From Paraburkholderia polaris (GTDB lineage: Bacteria; Pseudomonadota; Gammaproteobacteria; Burkholderiales; Burkholderiaceae): a stretch of 64,000 nt of DNA. Below are positions 17,864-26,767 of the stretch, piece by piece. Position numbers and translations under genes: made by a program. Position 1 is the stretch's first letter; every line of letters starts with the position of its first letter. The notes beneath the pieces are model-generated. The model was not told where the DNA came from and did no database searches. It saw only the letters and a list, made by a program, of their open reading frames with translations. Where the stretch lies: positions 62,001 to 126,000 of the forward strand of contig NZ_JABBGJ010000028.1 of the NCBI RefSeq assembly GCF_012927345.1, read 5' to 3'.

Positions 17864-19264
17864 ATGTCCTTTGTCATCGTCCTCGCCGCGCTGGCGTTTC
17901 TGATGTTTGCCGCGTATCGCGGCTACAGCGTCATTCTATTCGCGCCGATCGCCGCCCTCGGCGCAGTGCTGCTGACCGATCCGGGCGCCGTCGCGCCGGT
18001 GTTCTCCGGGATCTTCATGGAGAAAATGGTCGGCTTCGTGAAGCTTTACTTCCCCGTTTTTCTGCTGGGCGCGGTGTTCGGTAAGGTCATCGAACTCTCC
18101 GGTTTCTCGGAGTCGATCGTGGCCGCGGCTATCCGCTACATTGGCCGCTCACGCGCCAATGCGGTGATCGTCGCGGTGTGCGCATTGCTCACCTATGGCG
18201 GCGTATCGCTGTTCGTGGTGGTGTTTGCCGTGTATCCGTTCGCCGCCGAGTTGTACCGCCAGAGCAATATTCCGAAACGCCTGATGCCTGGCGCGATCGC
18301 GCTCGGCGCGTTCTCGTTCACGATGGATTCGCTGCCGGGCACGCCGCAGATCCAGAACATCATCCCGACCACCTTCTTCAAGACGACGTCCTGGGCCGCA
18401 CCCACGCTCGGCGTGATCGGCTCGCTGTTCATCATCGTGGTCGGCCTCACGTATCTGGAATGGCGCCGCCGCGCGGCGATGGCCACCGGCGAAGGCTACG
18501 GCACGGATCTCGTCAACGAGCCGGAGCGCGTCGAATCGAAGCAACTGCCGCATCCGCTGCTGGCGGTTGCGCCGCTGGTGCTGGTCGGCGTGGCGAACTT
18601 TCTGCTGACCCGCTGGATTCCGAACTGGTACGGCGCGTCGTACACCATCGCACCGGACATCCTGCCGGGCATCCATGCGCCGGTCACGACGACGATCAAA
18701 AGCGTCGTCGCGATCTGGGCCGTTGAAGGTGCACTGCTGCTCGGTATCGTGATGGTCGTGGTAACGGCGTTTGGCCGCGTGCGCGAGCGCTTCGCGGTCG
18801 GCACCAAGGCGGCGGTGGCGGGCGCGCTGCTGGCTTCGTTGAATACGGCGTCGGAGTATGGCTTCGGCGGCGTGATCGCGGCTTTGCCGGGCTTCCTGGT
18901 GGTCAGCGATGCGCTGAAGAGCATTCCAAACCCGCTCGTCAATGCCGCGGTTTCGGTGAGCTCGCTTGCGGGTATCACGGGTTCGGCATCGGGCGGTATG
19001 AGCATCGCGCTCGCGGCCATGTCCGACACCTTCATCAAGGGCGCGGAAGCGGCGCATATTCCGATGGAAGTGCTGCACCGGGTCGTCGCAATGGCGAGCG
19101 GCGGGATGGACACGCTGCCGCATAACGGCGCGGTGATCACGCTGCTGGCGGTGACGGGTTTGACGCACCGTCAGTCGTACCGCGATATCTTTGCCGTGAC
19201 GGTGATCAAGACTATGGCGGTTTTCTTTGTGATCGCGGTTTATTACATGACCGGGCTGGTTTAA
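17864..19264 (+). CDS. GntP-family organic acid:proton symporter
   Basis: Inner-membrane permease of 466 aa with 12 or more hydrophobic segments. The N-terminus MSFVIVLAALAFLMFAAYRGYSVILFAPIAALGA, the loop TMDSLPGTPQIQNIIPTTFF and the late region ASGGMDTLPHNGAVITLLAV are GntP-superfamily signatures (gluconate, D-serine and similar acids). I chose the ATG at 17864 because GGAG precedes it and the 56 codons before it are upstream of, and overlap, the sigma-54 promoter. No catabolic genes follow, so the imported acid (hydroxyacid or dicarboxylate) cannot be named. Control by the divergent sigma-54 activator is strongly suggested. Confidence 0.9.
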   Translation: MSFVIVLAALAFLMFAAYRGYSVILFAPIAALGAVLLTDPGAVAPVFSGIFMEKMVGFVKLYFPVFLLGAVFGKVIELSGFSESIVAAAIRYIGRSRANAVIVAVCALLTYGGVSLFVVVFAVYPFAAELYRQSNIPKRLMPGAIALGAFSFTMDSLPGTPQIQNIIPTTFFKTTSWAAPTLGVIGSLFIIVVGLTYLEWRRRAAMATGEGYGTDLVNEPERVESKQLPHPLLAVAPLVLVGVANFLLTRWIPNWYGASYTIAPDILPGIHAPVTTTIKSVVAIWAVEGALLLGIVMVVVTAFGRVRERFAVGTKAAVAGALLASLNTASEYGFGGVIAALPGFLVVSDALKSIPNPLVNAAVSVSSLAGITGSASGGMSIALAAMSDTFIKGAEAAHIPMEVLHRVVAMASGGMDTLPHNGAVITLLAVTGLTHRQSYRDIFAVTVIKTMAVFFVIAVYYMTGLV

Positions 19265-19298
19265 ATTTGTCGCTCTGACAGACTGCTGATTCAAAGCC

Positions 19299-19324
19299 GG
19301 GCGCGCCGACACATCGGCGCGCCC
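19299..19324 (+). terminator. Hairpin after the GntP-type permease
   Basis: GGGCGCGCCGA / TCGGCGCGCCC, an 11-bp perfect stem with loop CACA, 35 bases after the stop. No U tract; probably a GC-rich transcript end. Confidence 0.55.
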
Positions 19325-19492
19325 AGCACATTCAAGCGCGACGCTTGCGCATCTCTTACCATTCCATTTCAATTTCACACTCGACTGCAGTGTGCTTGAC
19401 CCCGGCGCATTCCGATGTTTTGATCTGGGCGCGTGACTATAGACGCGTGAAATAAAACACGTGAAATAGCGACCCAAACCCGGGGCATACAA

Positions 19493-20443
19493 ATGATCAA
19501 GAAGGTCACGGCGCGCGGGCTTTTCGCCCTCGTCGCGCTCGTTGGTTACGCGGCGTCGGCGGGCGCGGATGAACGCGATCCGATTGCCGCCGATCTGCAT
19601 GAAACCGTCGTTCAGGTCCCGATGACCGAGCACGGCTTGTTCGGCGAGCACACGCGCGATATTGTCGCCACCACCTATATGCCCGACGGCGCGGGTCCGT
19701 TTCCGCTGATCGTCCTGAGCCATGGCAATCCGCCGAACGCCCGCGATCGCTTCAAGGTCGGCCGCTACCGCAAGCTCGCGCAAATTCGCGAGTTTGTTCA
19801 GCTGGGCTTTGCGGTCATCGTTCCGATTCGACGCGGGTATGGCGCAACCGGTGGCTCGTTTGCGGAAAACACCGGTTCGTGTCAGAACCCGGACTTCGAA
19901 AGTGCCGGACGGGAAGCCGCTCAAGACGTGCTCGCCACCATTGCGTTTGCGGACACGCTGCCGCAAGTCGACCGCAACAACGTGATACTCGTTGGTCAGT
20001 CCGCCGGAGGGTTCGCTTCTCTAGCCGCGGCGAGTTATGCGCCCAAGGGGCTCGTTGCGGTGATCAACTTCTCCGGCGGCCGCGGCGGGGACCCAAGCCA
20101 GCATCCCGGCCAGCCCTGCTCACCGGAGCGGATGGCCGCGACCATGGCGCACTTCGCCGCGACCACACCGGTGCCCGTGCTGTGGCACTACGTCGAAAAC
20201 GATCAGTATTTCGCGCCGGAGGTCGTCAAGACCTGGTTCAGTGCATTCCAGGCGGCAGGGGGGCATGGCGAACTCGTTGTCGAGCCACCGTTCGGCCGGG
20301 ACGGCCACGGCATGTTCGCGGTGGACCGCGCGATTCCGATCTGGCTGCCGCATTTCGAGCAATTCGTCGCGCCGATTGTCCCACTGAAGCAAAGCGCTCC
20401 TGTGCCTTCCACGAATGCGGACGGTGCGGCCTCGTCGCCGTAG
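19493..20443 (+). CDS. Secreted alpha/beta hydrolase (dienelactone hydrolase-like)
   Basis: A 316-aa periplasmic or secreted hydrolase. The signal peptide is MIKKVTARGLFALVALVGYA, then ASAGA before DERDP. Alpha/beta fold marks: oxyanion region LIVLSHGNP (72-80), nucleophile elbow VGQSAGG with Ser170, an acid near ENDQYF and a catalytic His in GRDGHGMF. Two cysteines (SCQNP, QPCSPERM) may form a disulfide, fitting an extracytoplasmic site. The substrate is unknown; relatives act on esters or peptides. It is convergent with the hybrid kinase gene, only 33 bases away. Confidence 0.85.
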   Translation: MIKKVTARGLFALVALVGYAASAGADERDPIAADLHETVVQVPMTEHGLFGEHTRDIVATTYMPDGAGPFPLIVLSHGNPPNARDRFKVGRYRKLAQIREFVQLGFAVIVPIRRGYGATGGSFAENTGSCQNPDFESAGREAAQDVLATIAFADTLPQVDRNNVILVGQSAGGFASLAAASYAPKGLVAVINFSGGRGGDPSQHPGQPCSPERMAATMAHFAATTPVPVLWHYVENDQYFAPEVVKTWFSAFQAAGGHGELVVEPPFGRDGHGMFAVDRAIPIWLPHFEQFVAPIVPLKQSAPVPSTNADGAASSP

Positions 20444-20476
20444 GCGCGACGCAGGCAGCGGTTGCCGCTGCACACG

Positions 20477-23400
20477 TCAATGCATCGACGCTTCATCCAG
20501 CCCGAAGCGATCGCATACCGCCTCATGCAGCGAGATTGCGCGTTCGTCCATTTCGGTCGTCCAACTTTCGCTGTTCTCGCATAGCCGCTGCAACTCGCGG
20601 CATTGCTGCGCGAACTGCCGCTCCTGCACCACGAGGAACGCGCCGCCGGCGCTATGCGCCCAACCGCGCAGCGCTTCCCGGTCTTCCTGCTCGACAATCG
20701 CCAGCAGCCTTGGCAGATCGTTCTGCAAGTGCTCTTTCAGCATGGCCGTGTAACGCGTCTTGTCGTCCGCGCTGAGCGTGTTGGCCGGATCAGCGGTAGC
20801 ACCTGCCGGAGCCGAGGTTTCCGGAGCCACCGGCGCTGTTGCTGCCGCTACTGTTGATGGCGATGCCGATGCCGATGCCGAAGCCAGCGACCCCGCCGAC
20901 GTCGCCGCGAGCAACGCCGCCTCCAACTCACCCAGCGACGCCGGCTTCGCGACATAGCCGGTAAAGCCGCGCTCGCGCCAGCCTTCCTGCTGCTGATTGT
21001 CGGTGACCGCGCTAAAGGCCAGCACCGGCAGGTCCGCGTCCGCTTTGCGCAACGCGGCGAGCAATCCGTAACCGTCCATGACCGGCATGTGGATATCGGT
21101 CAGCACGACCTCGAAGTGTCCCTGTTCGAATGCCGCCAGCGCCTGCCGCCCGTCGCCGGCGATCGTCGGCAGGCAGCCGAGCGCATCGAGCTGCTCCACG
21201 ATCAGCGTCTGGATCAGCGGATTGTCTTCGGCGACCAGAACCGTCAGACCTTGCAACGCCGGATTCGCAGCCGGCGGCAGCGCCACGGCGGACTCGCCGG
21301 CGAGCGCCCCCGCACCGTCGGCAGCCACCCCGCCCTCGGCTGCCAGTTCGACTGCGGACAGGATCGCCGTGCGGCTGAATTCGGTGGCTTCGAGCACGCC
21401 ATCGCCGCGCGCTGCGGGACGATGCGGCCCGGTGCGCGTGATCCACGCGGCGCCGACCGGCTGGACAGCGCGCAACCCGGCAATGGCGTCGAGACTGTAC
21501 TCACCGGTGATCAGCATCGCCTGCGGCCGGTTCACGCGTAACCAGGCCTGCGCGCTACGCGTCGACATCACGGTGTGTGCCGACCAGCCCGCGCGCTGCA
21601 GCCAGCCGTCGAGCAGTTGTCCTGACTCACGCTCCTGACACAACACCAGCACGCTTCCACGGCGCGCCGGTTCGACGAACGGAACACGCAATTCATCAGG
21701 CGGCACCCCAAGCGGTATCGAAGCGCTGAACGCACTGCCCACCCCGAGCACGCTCTCGACGGAGATATGCCCACCCATCAACTCGCACAGCCGCGCGCAA
21801 ATCGACAAACCCAAGCCGGTACCGCCGTAGCGGCTCGAGGTGCTGGCCTCGCCCTGCTCGAACGGATTGAAAATGCGCGCCACCAGCGCCTGATCCATGC
21901 CGATGCCCGAATCACAGACCCGGCAGATCAAAATCGGACGCCCTTGCAGATCGTCCTTCACTTCCGCATTCAACGTGATCTTGCCGCACGACGTGAATTT
22001 GAACGCATTGCTCAGCAGGTTGTTGACGATCTGCGCGATACGCGTGCGATCGCCACGCAGCACCTGGTCGAGTGTCGGCGACAAATGCGAATAGAAGCGG
22101 ATCGCGCGATCCGCCGTCATCGGCGCATAGGAAAGCGCGATATTTTCGAAGTCGTCGATCGGCCGGAACGATTCGGTCATGAGCCTCATCTCGCCGGCGT
22201 CGATCTTCGAAAAGTCGAGAATGTCATTGACGATGCGGCGTAGCGCGTCGGCCGCCACACCCAGCGTGGCTAGCCGTTGCGTATGTGCTTCGAGCCCGGG
22301 CGTGCGCGCGAATAGTTCGAGGTTGCCAAGCAGCGCATTCAACGGCGTACGAATTTCGTGGCTCATCGAGGCGAAGAAATTCGAACGCGCCCGCATCATG
22401 ATCTCGGAACTCTGCTGCGCGAGCCGCAGTTGCTGTTCGAGCGCATGCTGCGCGGTCACGTCGAGAATCGCGCAGAACAGCACGTCCTCGTCGGCGTAAC
22501 GCGCGGCGGCGTAGGTGAACTGCAGGAACTGCGCGGGCGCCGCTTCGCCTTCGTCTGGCAGCGGTTGCGTTGCCGATTGCATGACGGGTTGCGATAAATG
22601 CGGCTGCGACGGAAAGGGTCGTGCGGGCGCGACAAAAGCGGCGACCTTCGCAAACGCCATTACCGACGGCTTGTCCGGCGCCTGCGCCGAGAACTCGCCG
22701 ACGATGTGCGGCGGCAAGCGGTTGCTACCCGGTTCGATATGCAGCAATTCGCCGGCCAGCGCGTTGGCGGTGAGGATTGAAAAATCGCTTTGCCGAACGA
22801 TGCATAAACCGATCGGCGTCGCGCTGACGAGAATGTGATTGATGGTTTCGCTTTCCAGCGCGCGCGTCGTTTCGGCGAACGTCTTCTGCAACAGACGCAG
22901 TCCCCATAGACGCGCGGTTAGCGCGATGGCGCCTAGTACGAGCAGCGCAAGGCCGGCGAGCATCGCCAGCTGCCAGCGTAGTGCGCCGACTAACGCCCGC
23001 CACGGCAGATAACCCACCAGCGAGCCGAAGTCCGACATGAGCGGCTCGACCAGCACGGCGCCATCGCGCGTGTAGCGATACCCGTCAGCGGGCATGTTTG
23101 TGACGGTGTTCCGCAGCATTTGCAACGTGCCCGCGTCGACCGGCGGCGACGACACGATCACGCGACGGTCTGGCTTCATGAGCAGCAACGTTCCCTCGGC
23201 CGCCGGCCGGGTGAAATAGTCGGGCAGCGTGCTGACAGGGATGCTAGTTGTGATGAGCGTGACTGGCGTGTCGCCGGAATAGTAGGCGCTCACGGCGGTG
23301 ATCACCGGTACGCCTTGCAGCGGTTCGCGAGAGGGGCCGAGCCAGATACGCTCGCCTTTACCTGGCACGCGCTTGCCGGTTTGAGCCTGCAATTGGCTCT

Positions 23401-24187
23401 CGATTGCGTCGCGCAGCGTGCCGATCGTTGCCGGTTGCAGCAACAGCGCATCGGTGCCGGATGCGGCGCCCGGTGCGTCGACTGGGGGAAGCATGACCGC
23501 GTAGTCTTCGTTCAGTCCGATCAGCATCGCGCGTTGGCGCAGCGCGAAGGCCTGCTCGGTTGCCAGCGTCGACACCCCGGTCTGGTACAGACGCCAGAGT
23601 TTCGTTTTCAGCTGCGGCCCCCACGCAGCCCGAGTCGCGTCGCCGACCAGCAGATCGATATGCGCGCCGCCCCTCTCCGCAAGGCTGCGTGCCGCACCCG
23701 TTTTCTGGACCGATTCCTCCATGCCCTCGGGCAGCGGCAGCTTGCCTTCGAATGCGTCGTAGTAAGCGAGTGTCAGCTCCGCACGCCGCAAAAACGCCTG
23801 CTCGCGATGCAGCAACGCTGTGATATCGGCGGCATTCCGCGTGGCGAACGCGCGCCGGTAGTCCAGTTGCTTGGACGCGGCGAGGACCGCCAGCAGAAGC
23901 GTGAATATCACCACGATCAGCATCAACGATCCGATCGTCGCAAGGTACAAGCGCCGTTGATGCTTCGCGCTTTGCGCGAGCGAAGCGAACGCGTGGGCCA
24001 GTGACTCCTGAGTACGGTCGAGGATCTTCTGCATCGGCTCGCTTGAGTAGCGGATTCGCGCAGGCAGACCGCTGCGGGTGTCGGGGCGACGAAATGCGTC
24101 TGCAGGCCTTGTCCGGCGCAGTGTAACGCTTTTGAAGGCGCGGCGAAACGCATCCGGCACCGTTTTCCACGGCCATTCGGCGCGCAT
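20477..24187 (-). CDS. Membrane hybrid sensor histidine kinase with receiver and HPt domains
   Basis: Three-step phosphorelay kinase of up to 1236 aa (BvgS/RcsC-like layout). Order: TM1 (about 80-103), a periplasmic sensor of about 300 residues, TM2 (about 405-430), a PAS-like linker, HisKA with SHEIRTPLNALLG (His about 609), HATPase with NLLSNAFKFT, CDSGIGMD and GGTGLGLSIC, a degenerate receiver-like module without phosphoacceptor (about 840-950), a true receiver VVLTDIHMPVMDG (Asp about 1030) and an HPt domain with WAHSAGGAF (His about 1176). A second start at 24034 (MQKILDRT) would remove a basic 51-residue extension; neither start has a strong ribosome site. No cognate response regulator is adjacent. 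It could feed the RcsB-type boxes at 8748-8866, but that is speculation. Confidence 0.92.
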   Translation of the reverse strand: MRAEWPWKTVPDAFRRAFKSVTLRRTRPADAFRRPDTRSGLPARIRYSSEPMQKILDRTQESLAHAFASLAQSAKHQRRLYLATIGSLMLIVVIFTLLLAVLAASKQLDYRRAFATRNAADITALLHREQAFLRRAELTLAYYDAFEGKLPLPEGMEESVQKTGAARSLAERGGAHIDLLVGDATRAAWGPQLKTKLWRLYQTGVSTLATEQAFALRQRAMLIGLNEDYAVMLPPVDAPGAASGTDALLLQPATIGTLRDAIESQLQAQTGKRVPGKGERIWLGPSREPLQGVPVITAVSAYYSGDTPVTLITTSIPVSTLPDYFTRPAAEGTLLLMKPDRRVIVSSPPVDAGTLQMLRNTVTNMPADGYRYTRDGAVLVEPLMSDFGSLVGYLPWRALVGALRWQLAMLAGLALLVLGAIALTARLWGLRLLQKTFAETTRALESETINHILVSATPIGLCIVRQSDFSILTANALAGELLHIEPGSNRLPPHIVGEFSAQAPDKPSVMAFAKVAAFVAPARPFPSQPHLSQPVMQSATQPLPDEGEAAPAQFLQFTYAAARYADEDVLFCAILDVTAQHALEQQLRLAQQSSEIMMRARSNFFASMSHEIRTPLNALLGNLELFARTPGLEAHTQRLATLGVAADALRRIVNDILDFSKIDAGEMRLMTESFRPIDDFENIALSYAPMTADRAIRFYSHLSPTLDQVLRGDRTRIAQIVNNLLSNAFKFTSCGKITLNAEVKDDLQGRPILICRVCDSGIGMDQALVARIFNPFEQGEASTSSRYGGTGLGLSICARLCELMGGHISVESVLGVGSAFSASIPLGVPPDELRVPFVEPARRGSVLVLCQERESGQLLDGWLQRAGWSAHTVMSTRSAQAWLRVNRPQAMLITGEYSLDAIAGLRAVQPVGAAWITRTGPHRPAARGDGVLEATEFSRTAILSAVELAAEGGVAADGAGALAGESAVALPPAANPALQGLTVLVAEDNPLIQTLIVEQLDALGCLPTIAGDGRQALAAFEQGHFEVVLTDIHMPVMDGYGLLAALRKADADLPVLAFSAVTDNQQQEGWRERGFTGYVAKPASLGELEAALLAATSAGSLASASASASPSTVAAATAPVAPETSAPAGATADPANTLSADDKTRYTAMLKEHLQNDLPRLLAIVEQEDREALRGWAHSAGGAFLVVQERQFAQQCRELQRLCENSESWTTEMDERAISLHEAVCDRFGLDEASMH

Positions 24188-24248
24188 GAAACAACCCTGT
24201 ATTAACGGCTCAGCGCGTCATAAACCTGAGTGGTTTACCAGGAAACCC

Positions 24249-24275
24249 TAAATCCTGCGGGGTTAATGCCGTTAT
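24249..24275 (+). promoter_or_regulatory. FliA (sigma-28) promoter of the broken aer gene
   Basis: TAAATCCT (24249-24256), 11 bases, GCCGTTAT (24268-24275), close to the flagellar class 3 consensus TAAAGTTT-N11-GCCGATAA. It lies 57 bases before the aer start codon. Confidence 0.65.
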
Positions 24276-24297
24276 TGCTTGCATAGATGTAAGGACC

Positions 24298-24317
24298 GTG
24301 CGGACACGCGTCCGCAC
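24298..24317. repeat. Inverted repeat in the aer leader
   Basis: GTGCGGAC / GTCCGCAC with spacer ACGC, just upstream of the AAGGA ribosome site. Could be an operator or a leader hairpin. Confidence 0.4.
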
Positions 24318-24331
24318 CTGCAAGGAAAGCC

Positions 24332-24618
24332 ATGCGCAACAACCAGCCTGTCACCGGGCACGAGTACGAATTCCCTTCTTCACAGATGCTTGTTTCCGCG
24401 ACCGACCTGACCGGCCGCATCCAGTATTGCAACCCGGCCTTCATCGCCGTCTCGGGCTACACACGCGAAGAGCTGATCGGCCAGCCCAGCCGCTGCGGCA
24501 GGTACCCTCGCTTAATGCAGCGCCGGCTCCGGCGCATAACGCAGCGCCCGAATTCAGGCGCGACGCTGCGCACGAAATTGCGCACGAAGTCGAGCAGGAA
24601 GAATTGACATTGATCTGA
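24332..24618 (+). pseudogene. aer: Truncated aerotaxis receptor (Aer), internal deletion
   Basis: The first 50 or so codons (MRNNQPVTGHEYEFPSSQML, then VSATDLTGRIQYCNPAFIAVSGYTREELIGQP) are the intact N-terminal PAS domain of an Aer-type redox chemoreceptor, with a normal AAGGA ribosome site. After EELIGQP, where the family continues HNIVRHPDMP, homology stops. From about 24500 the same frame becomes Arg-rich, while the frame one base off gives a plausible receptor tail (AAPAPAHNAAPEF, ending EQEELTLI) up to 24618. So the HAMP and methyl-accepting body of about 400 residues appears deleted, with the tail now out of frame. A FliA-type promoter upstream and a good terminator downstream are both kept. 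Confidence 0.7.
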
Positions 24619-24730
24619 TAGATCGGCGTTACTACTACCTCGACAGCCCAGAATTGACGCATCACGATGCAAACGTCAGCGCCCAAATAGTTGCAAGGGC
24701 AGCCTGACCCGAGTAACAACGGCGTTTAGC

Positions 24731-24762
24731 AGCCCGTCCCTTCAAGGACGGGCTATTTTTTT
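24731..24762 (+). terminator. Rho-independent terminator after the aer remnant
   Basis: AGCCCGTCC / GGACGGGCT with a 6-base loop, followed by ATTTTTTT. Confidence 0.9.
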
Positions 24763-25089
24763 GCCGCCCGGCGCTCTCATTGCGCCCGCCCCTAGCCGAA
24801 GCGCGCGTCAGCACCGTGACAGCCGGGGAGAAGGGATGCACCGCCACGGGGCACGAAAAATGCAGCCGTCGTTATGGGGAGTCGCGTTAAACTGGTTGTC
24901 ACAGCCGGGCGTCACGGCTCGCGCTGGCCGGCGCGTCTCGCCAGCTATTGGCCAATACAGCGCAGCGCGGCGCCCGGCAAGCAGACAGGTGGACGGGCAG
25001 ATTCCCCAGGGTGTGAATGCGGCGCGACAGACGGCGCGCCAGCCTGCCCGTACAATGGTTCGATCAACAACGGAACAAGGACAACTTCG
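24763..25089. other. Intergenic region, nothing recognised
   Basis: No gene or repeat that I can support. It should contain the promoter of the small protein gene at 25090. Confidence 0.4.
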
Positions 25090-25341
25090 ATGCGCACTAC
25101 CGGGTCCTCCGGGTCAATGGCCCTGCTCACCGAATACGACGACGCAACGGCGCGCGAACTCCGCTCGCTGCGCCTCGAATCGACAGAAGACGGCAAAGGC
25201 ATTCTTCTGATCGAGGTCGATGAGCGCAAGCCAGGCATTCACCGCGAAGTGCGCTACGAAATCACGCCTGCCGAACTGATTGCGGCGATTCGCGCGCATG
25301 GCGCGGAGTTGCCGGGCGAACAGCACAATCATCGTCAGTAA
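25090..25341 (+). CDS. Small hypothetical cytoplasmic protein
   Basis: An 83-aa protein that I cannot assign to a family. No signal or membrane segment; rich in Glu/Arg, with a predicted beta-then-helix layout (GILLIEVDERKPGIHREVRYE, then ITPAELIAAIRAHGAEL). The ATG at 25090 has AAGGA 8 bases upstream; a second ATG ten codons in (MALLTEYDD) is possible. It has the size and codon bias of a real chromosomal gene and stands alone between two gaps. Confidence 0.65.
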   Translation: MRTTGSSGSMALLTEYDDATARELRSLRLESTEDGKGILLIEVDERKPGIHREVRYEITPAELIAAIRAHGAELPGEQHNHRQ

Positions 25342-25681
25342 AAGCTGCGGCGCACGGCATCGCGCTCACGCGCGAATGCCTTACGCCGTCGCTGTATCGC
25401 CAGCTTGGATTCTCGTAATGCAGAACGTTCTACGGATGACCGTAAGAGGTTATTCGACCGCTCGCTTGTCGCGTAAGCTTGTATCCGTTTCGCTTTGTTT
25501 CATTCGCGCTTCTAATCCGCGCCTTTAATTCATCCGGCACACCGCAGCCGCGCTTTTAACACTCGAATAACGGGCCGCTTTTCCGGGCGTTTGCACGTCT
25601 TGAAAATGCGTCCATAATCCTTACATTCTCCGTTGCTTTCCCTACCTGCGCCGCGCTCGAAAGGGCCGCGGATGTAAGCCG
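25342..25681. other. Intergenic region, nothing recognised
   Basis: AT-richer in the second half (promoter-like for the DedA fusion gene); no repeat, RNA gene or ORF that I can support. Confidence 0.4.
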
Positions 25682-26674
25682 ATGCTACATGATCTCGTCG
25701 AGCAATATGGACCGGCGCTCGTCTTCGTCAACGTGCTGGCCGCCTCGCTCGGGCTGCCGGTGCCGGCGATGCCGTCGCTCGTGCTGTTTGGGGCGATGGC
25801 GGCCATGCATCCCGGCTCGGTGGGCACGCAACTGATGCCGGTCCTTGTGTTGTCGATCTTCGCCACGCTGATCGGCGACAGCGCCTGGTATCTCGCCGGC
25901 CGTATGTACGGCGGCAACACGCTCAAAACGATCTGCCGTCTTTCCCTGTCACGCGACACCTGTGTAAAAAAGACCGAACGCTTTTTCGGCCGCTGGGGCG
26001 TGCGCGTGCTGGCAGTCGCGAAGTTCGTGCCGGGCTTGTCGATCGTGTCGATTCCGATGGCCGGCGCGATGGGCACGCGCTACCGCACGTTTCTCACTTA
26101 CGACAGCATCGGCGCCGCCTTGTGGTCGGGTACCGGCTTGATCATCGGTGCGCTGTTCGCCCGGCAGATCGACATACTGTTCGCCATGGCCGGACGCCTC
26201 GGCCGCACGGCCGCGATGGTGGCCGTCGCGTTGTTGCTGCTGTATGCGGCCTATCGCTGGATTCGCCGGCGCCAGCTGATTTCCAAGCTCGCGACCCAGC
26301 GAATGGAAATCGAGGAGCTGGCGGCGCTGGTCGCGGCCGGCAAAACGCCAGTATTGTTCGATATCCGCTCGCAGGAAAAGCGCGCGCTCGACCCGTTCGT
26401 GATTCCGGGCTCGCAATTCGCTGACGAGCGGCAGCTCGACGAAATCGTCGCGACGTACCCGCACGATCAGAAGGTAGTGATTTACTGTTCGTGCCCAAAT
26501 GAAATATCCGCGGCATGGATGGCCAAACAGATGAACGAAGCCGGCTTCGCCGACGTGCTGCCGTTACGCGGCGGCATGGAAGCCTGGCGCGACTCGGGCA
26601 AAGCGGTGGACGCGCTGCCCGGCATGCCGCCGCCCGACGTGGCGGTCGACGATATCGCGCCCAAGGCCGTGTAG
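25682..26674 (+). CDS. DedA-family membrane protein fused to a rhodanese domain
   Basis: 330 aa. Residues 1-200 are a DedA (VTT-domain) membrane protein: LGLPVPAMPSLVLFGAMAA, GDSAWYLAGR, the conserved FGRWGVRVLAVAKFVPGLSIVSIPMAGAMGT and four or more hydrophobic segments; DedA proteins act as lipid or undecaprenyl-phosphate flippases. Residues 225-315 form a cytoplasmic rhodanese domain: VLFDIRSQEKRALDPFVIPGSQFA and an active-site loop with IYCSCPNEISAAWMA (Cys about 269). The loop CSCPNE is shorter than that of classic thiosulfate sulfurtransferases. The fusion is known in proteobacteria, but the link between sulfur or redox chemistry and lipid transport is not understood. The next gene starts 93 bases on. 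Confidence 0.9.
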   Translation: MLHDLVEQYGPALVFVNVLAASLGLPVPAMPSLVLFGAMAAMHPGSVGTQLMPVLVLSIFATLIGDSAWYLAGRMYGGNTLKTICRLSLSRDTCVKKTERFFGRWGVRVLAVAKFVPGLSIVSIPMAGAMGTRYRTFLTYDSIGAALWSGTGLIIGALFARQIDILFAMAGRLGRTAAMVAVALLLLYAAYRWIRRRQLISKLATQRMEIEELAALVAAGKTPVLFDIRSQEKRALDPFVIPGSQFADERQLDEIVATYPHDQKVVIYCSCPNEISAAWMAKQMNEAGFADVLPLRGGMEAWRDSGKAVDALPGMPPPDVAVDDIAPKAV

Positions 26675-26767
26675 CGCAGCAGCGCATTCACATCGGCGCC
26701 CTCGCGCGCCCGCGCCGCTTCGCCCCCCGTGTCGATCAATCAGGACGAACACAGAAGGAGCGGTTCA

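Noticed and set aside
18149..19966. 605-codon minus-strand open frame
   Set aside because: Antisense to the GntP-type permease and hydrolase genes; low-complexity Arg/His composition.
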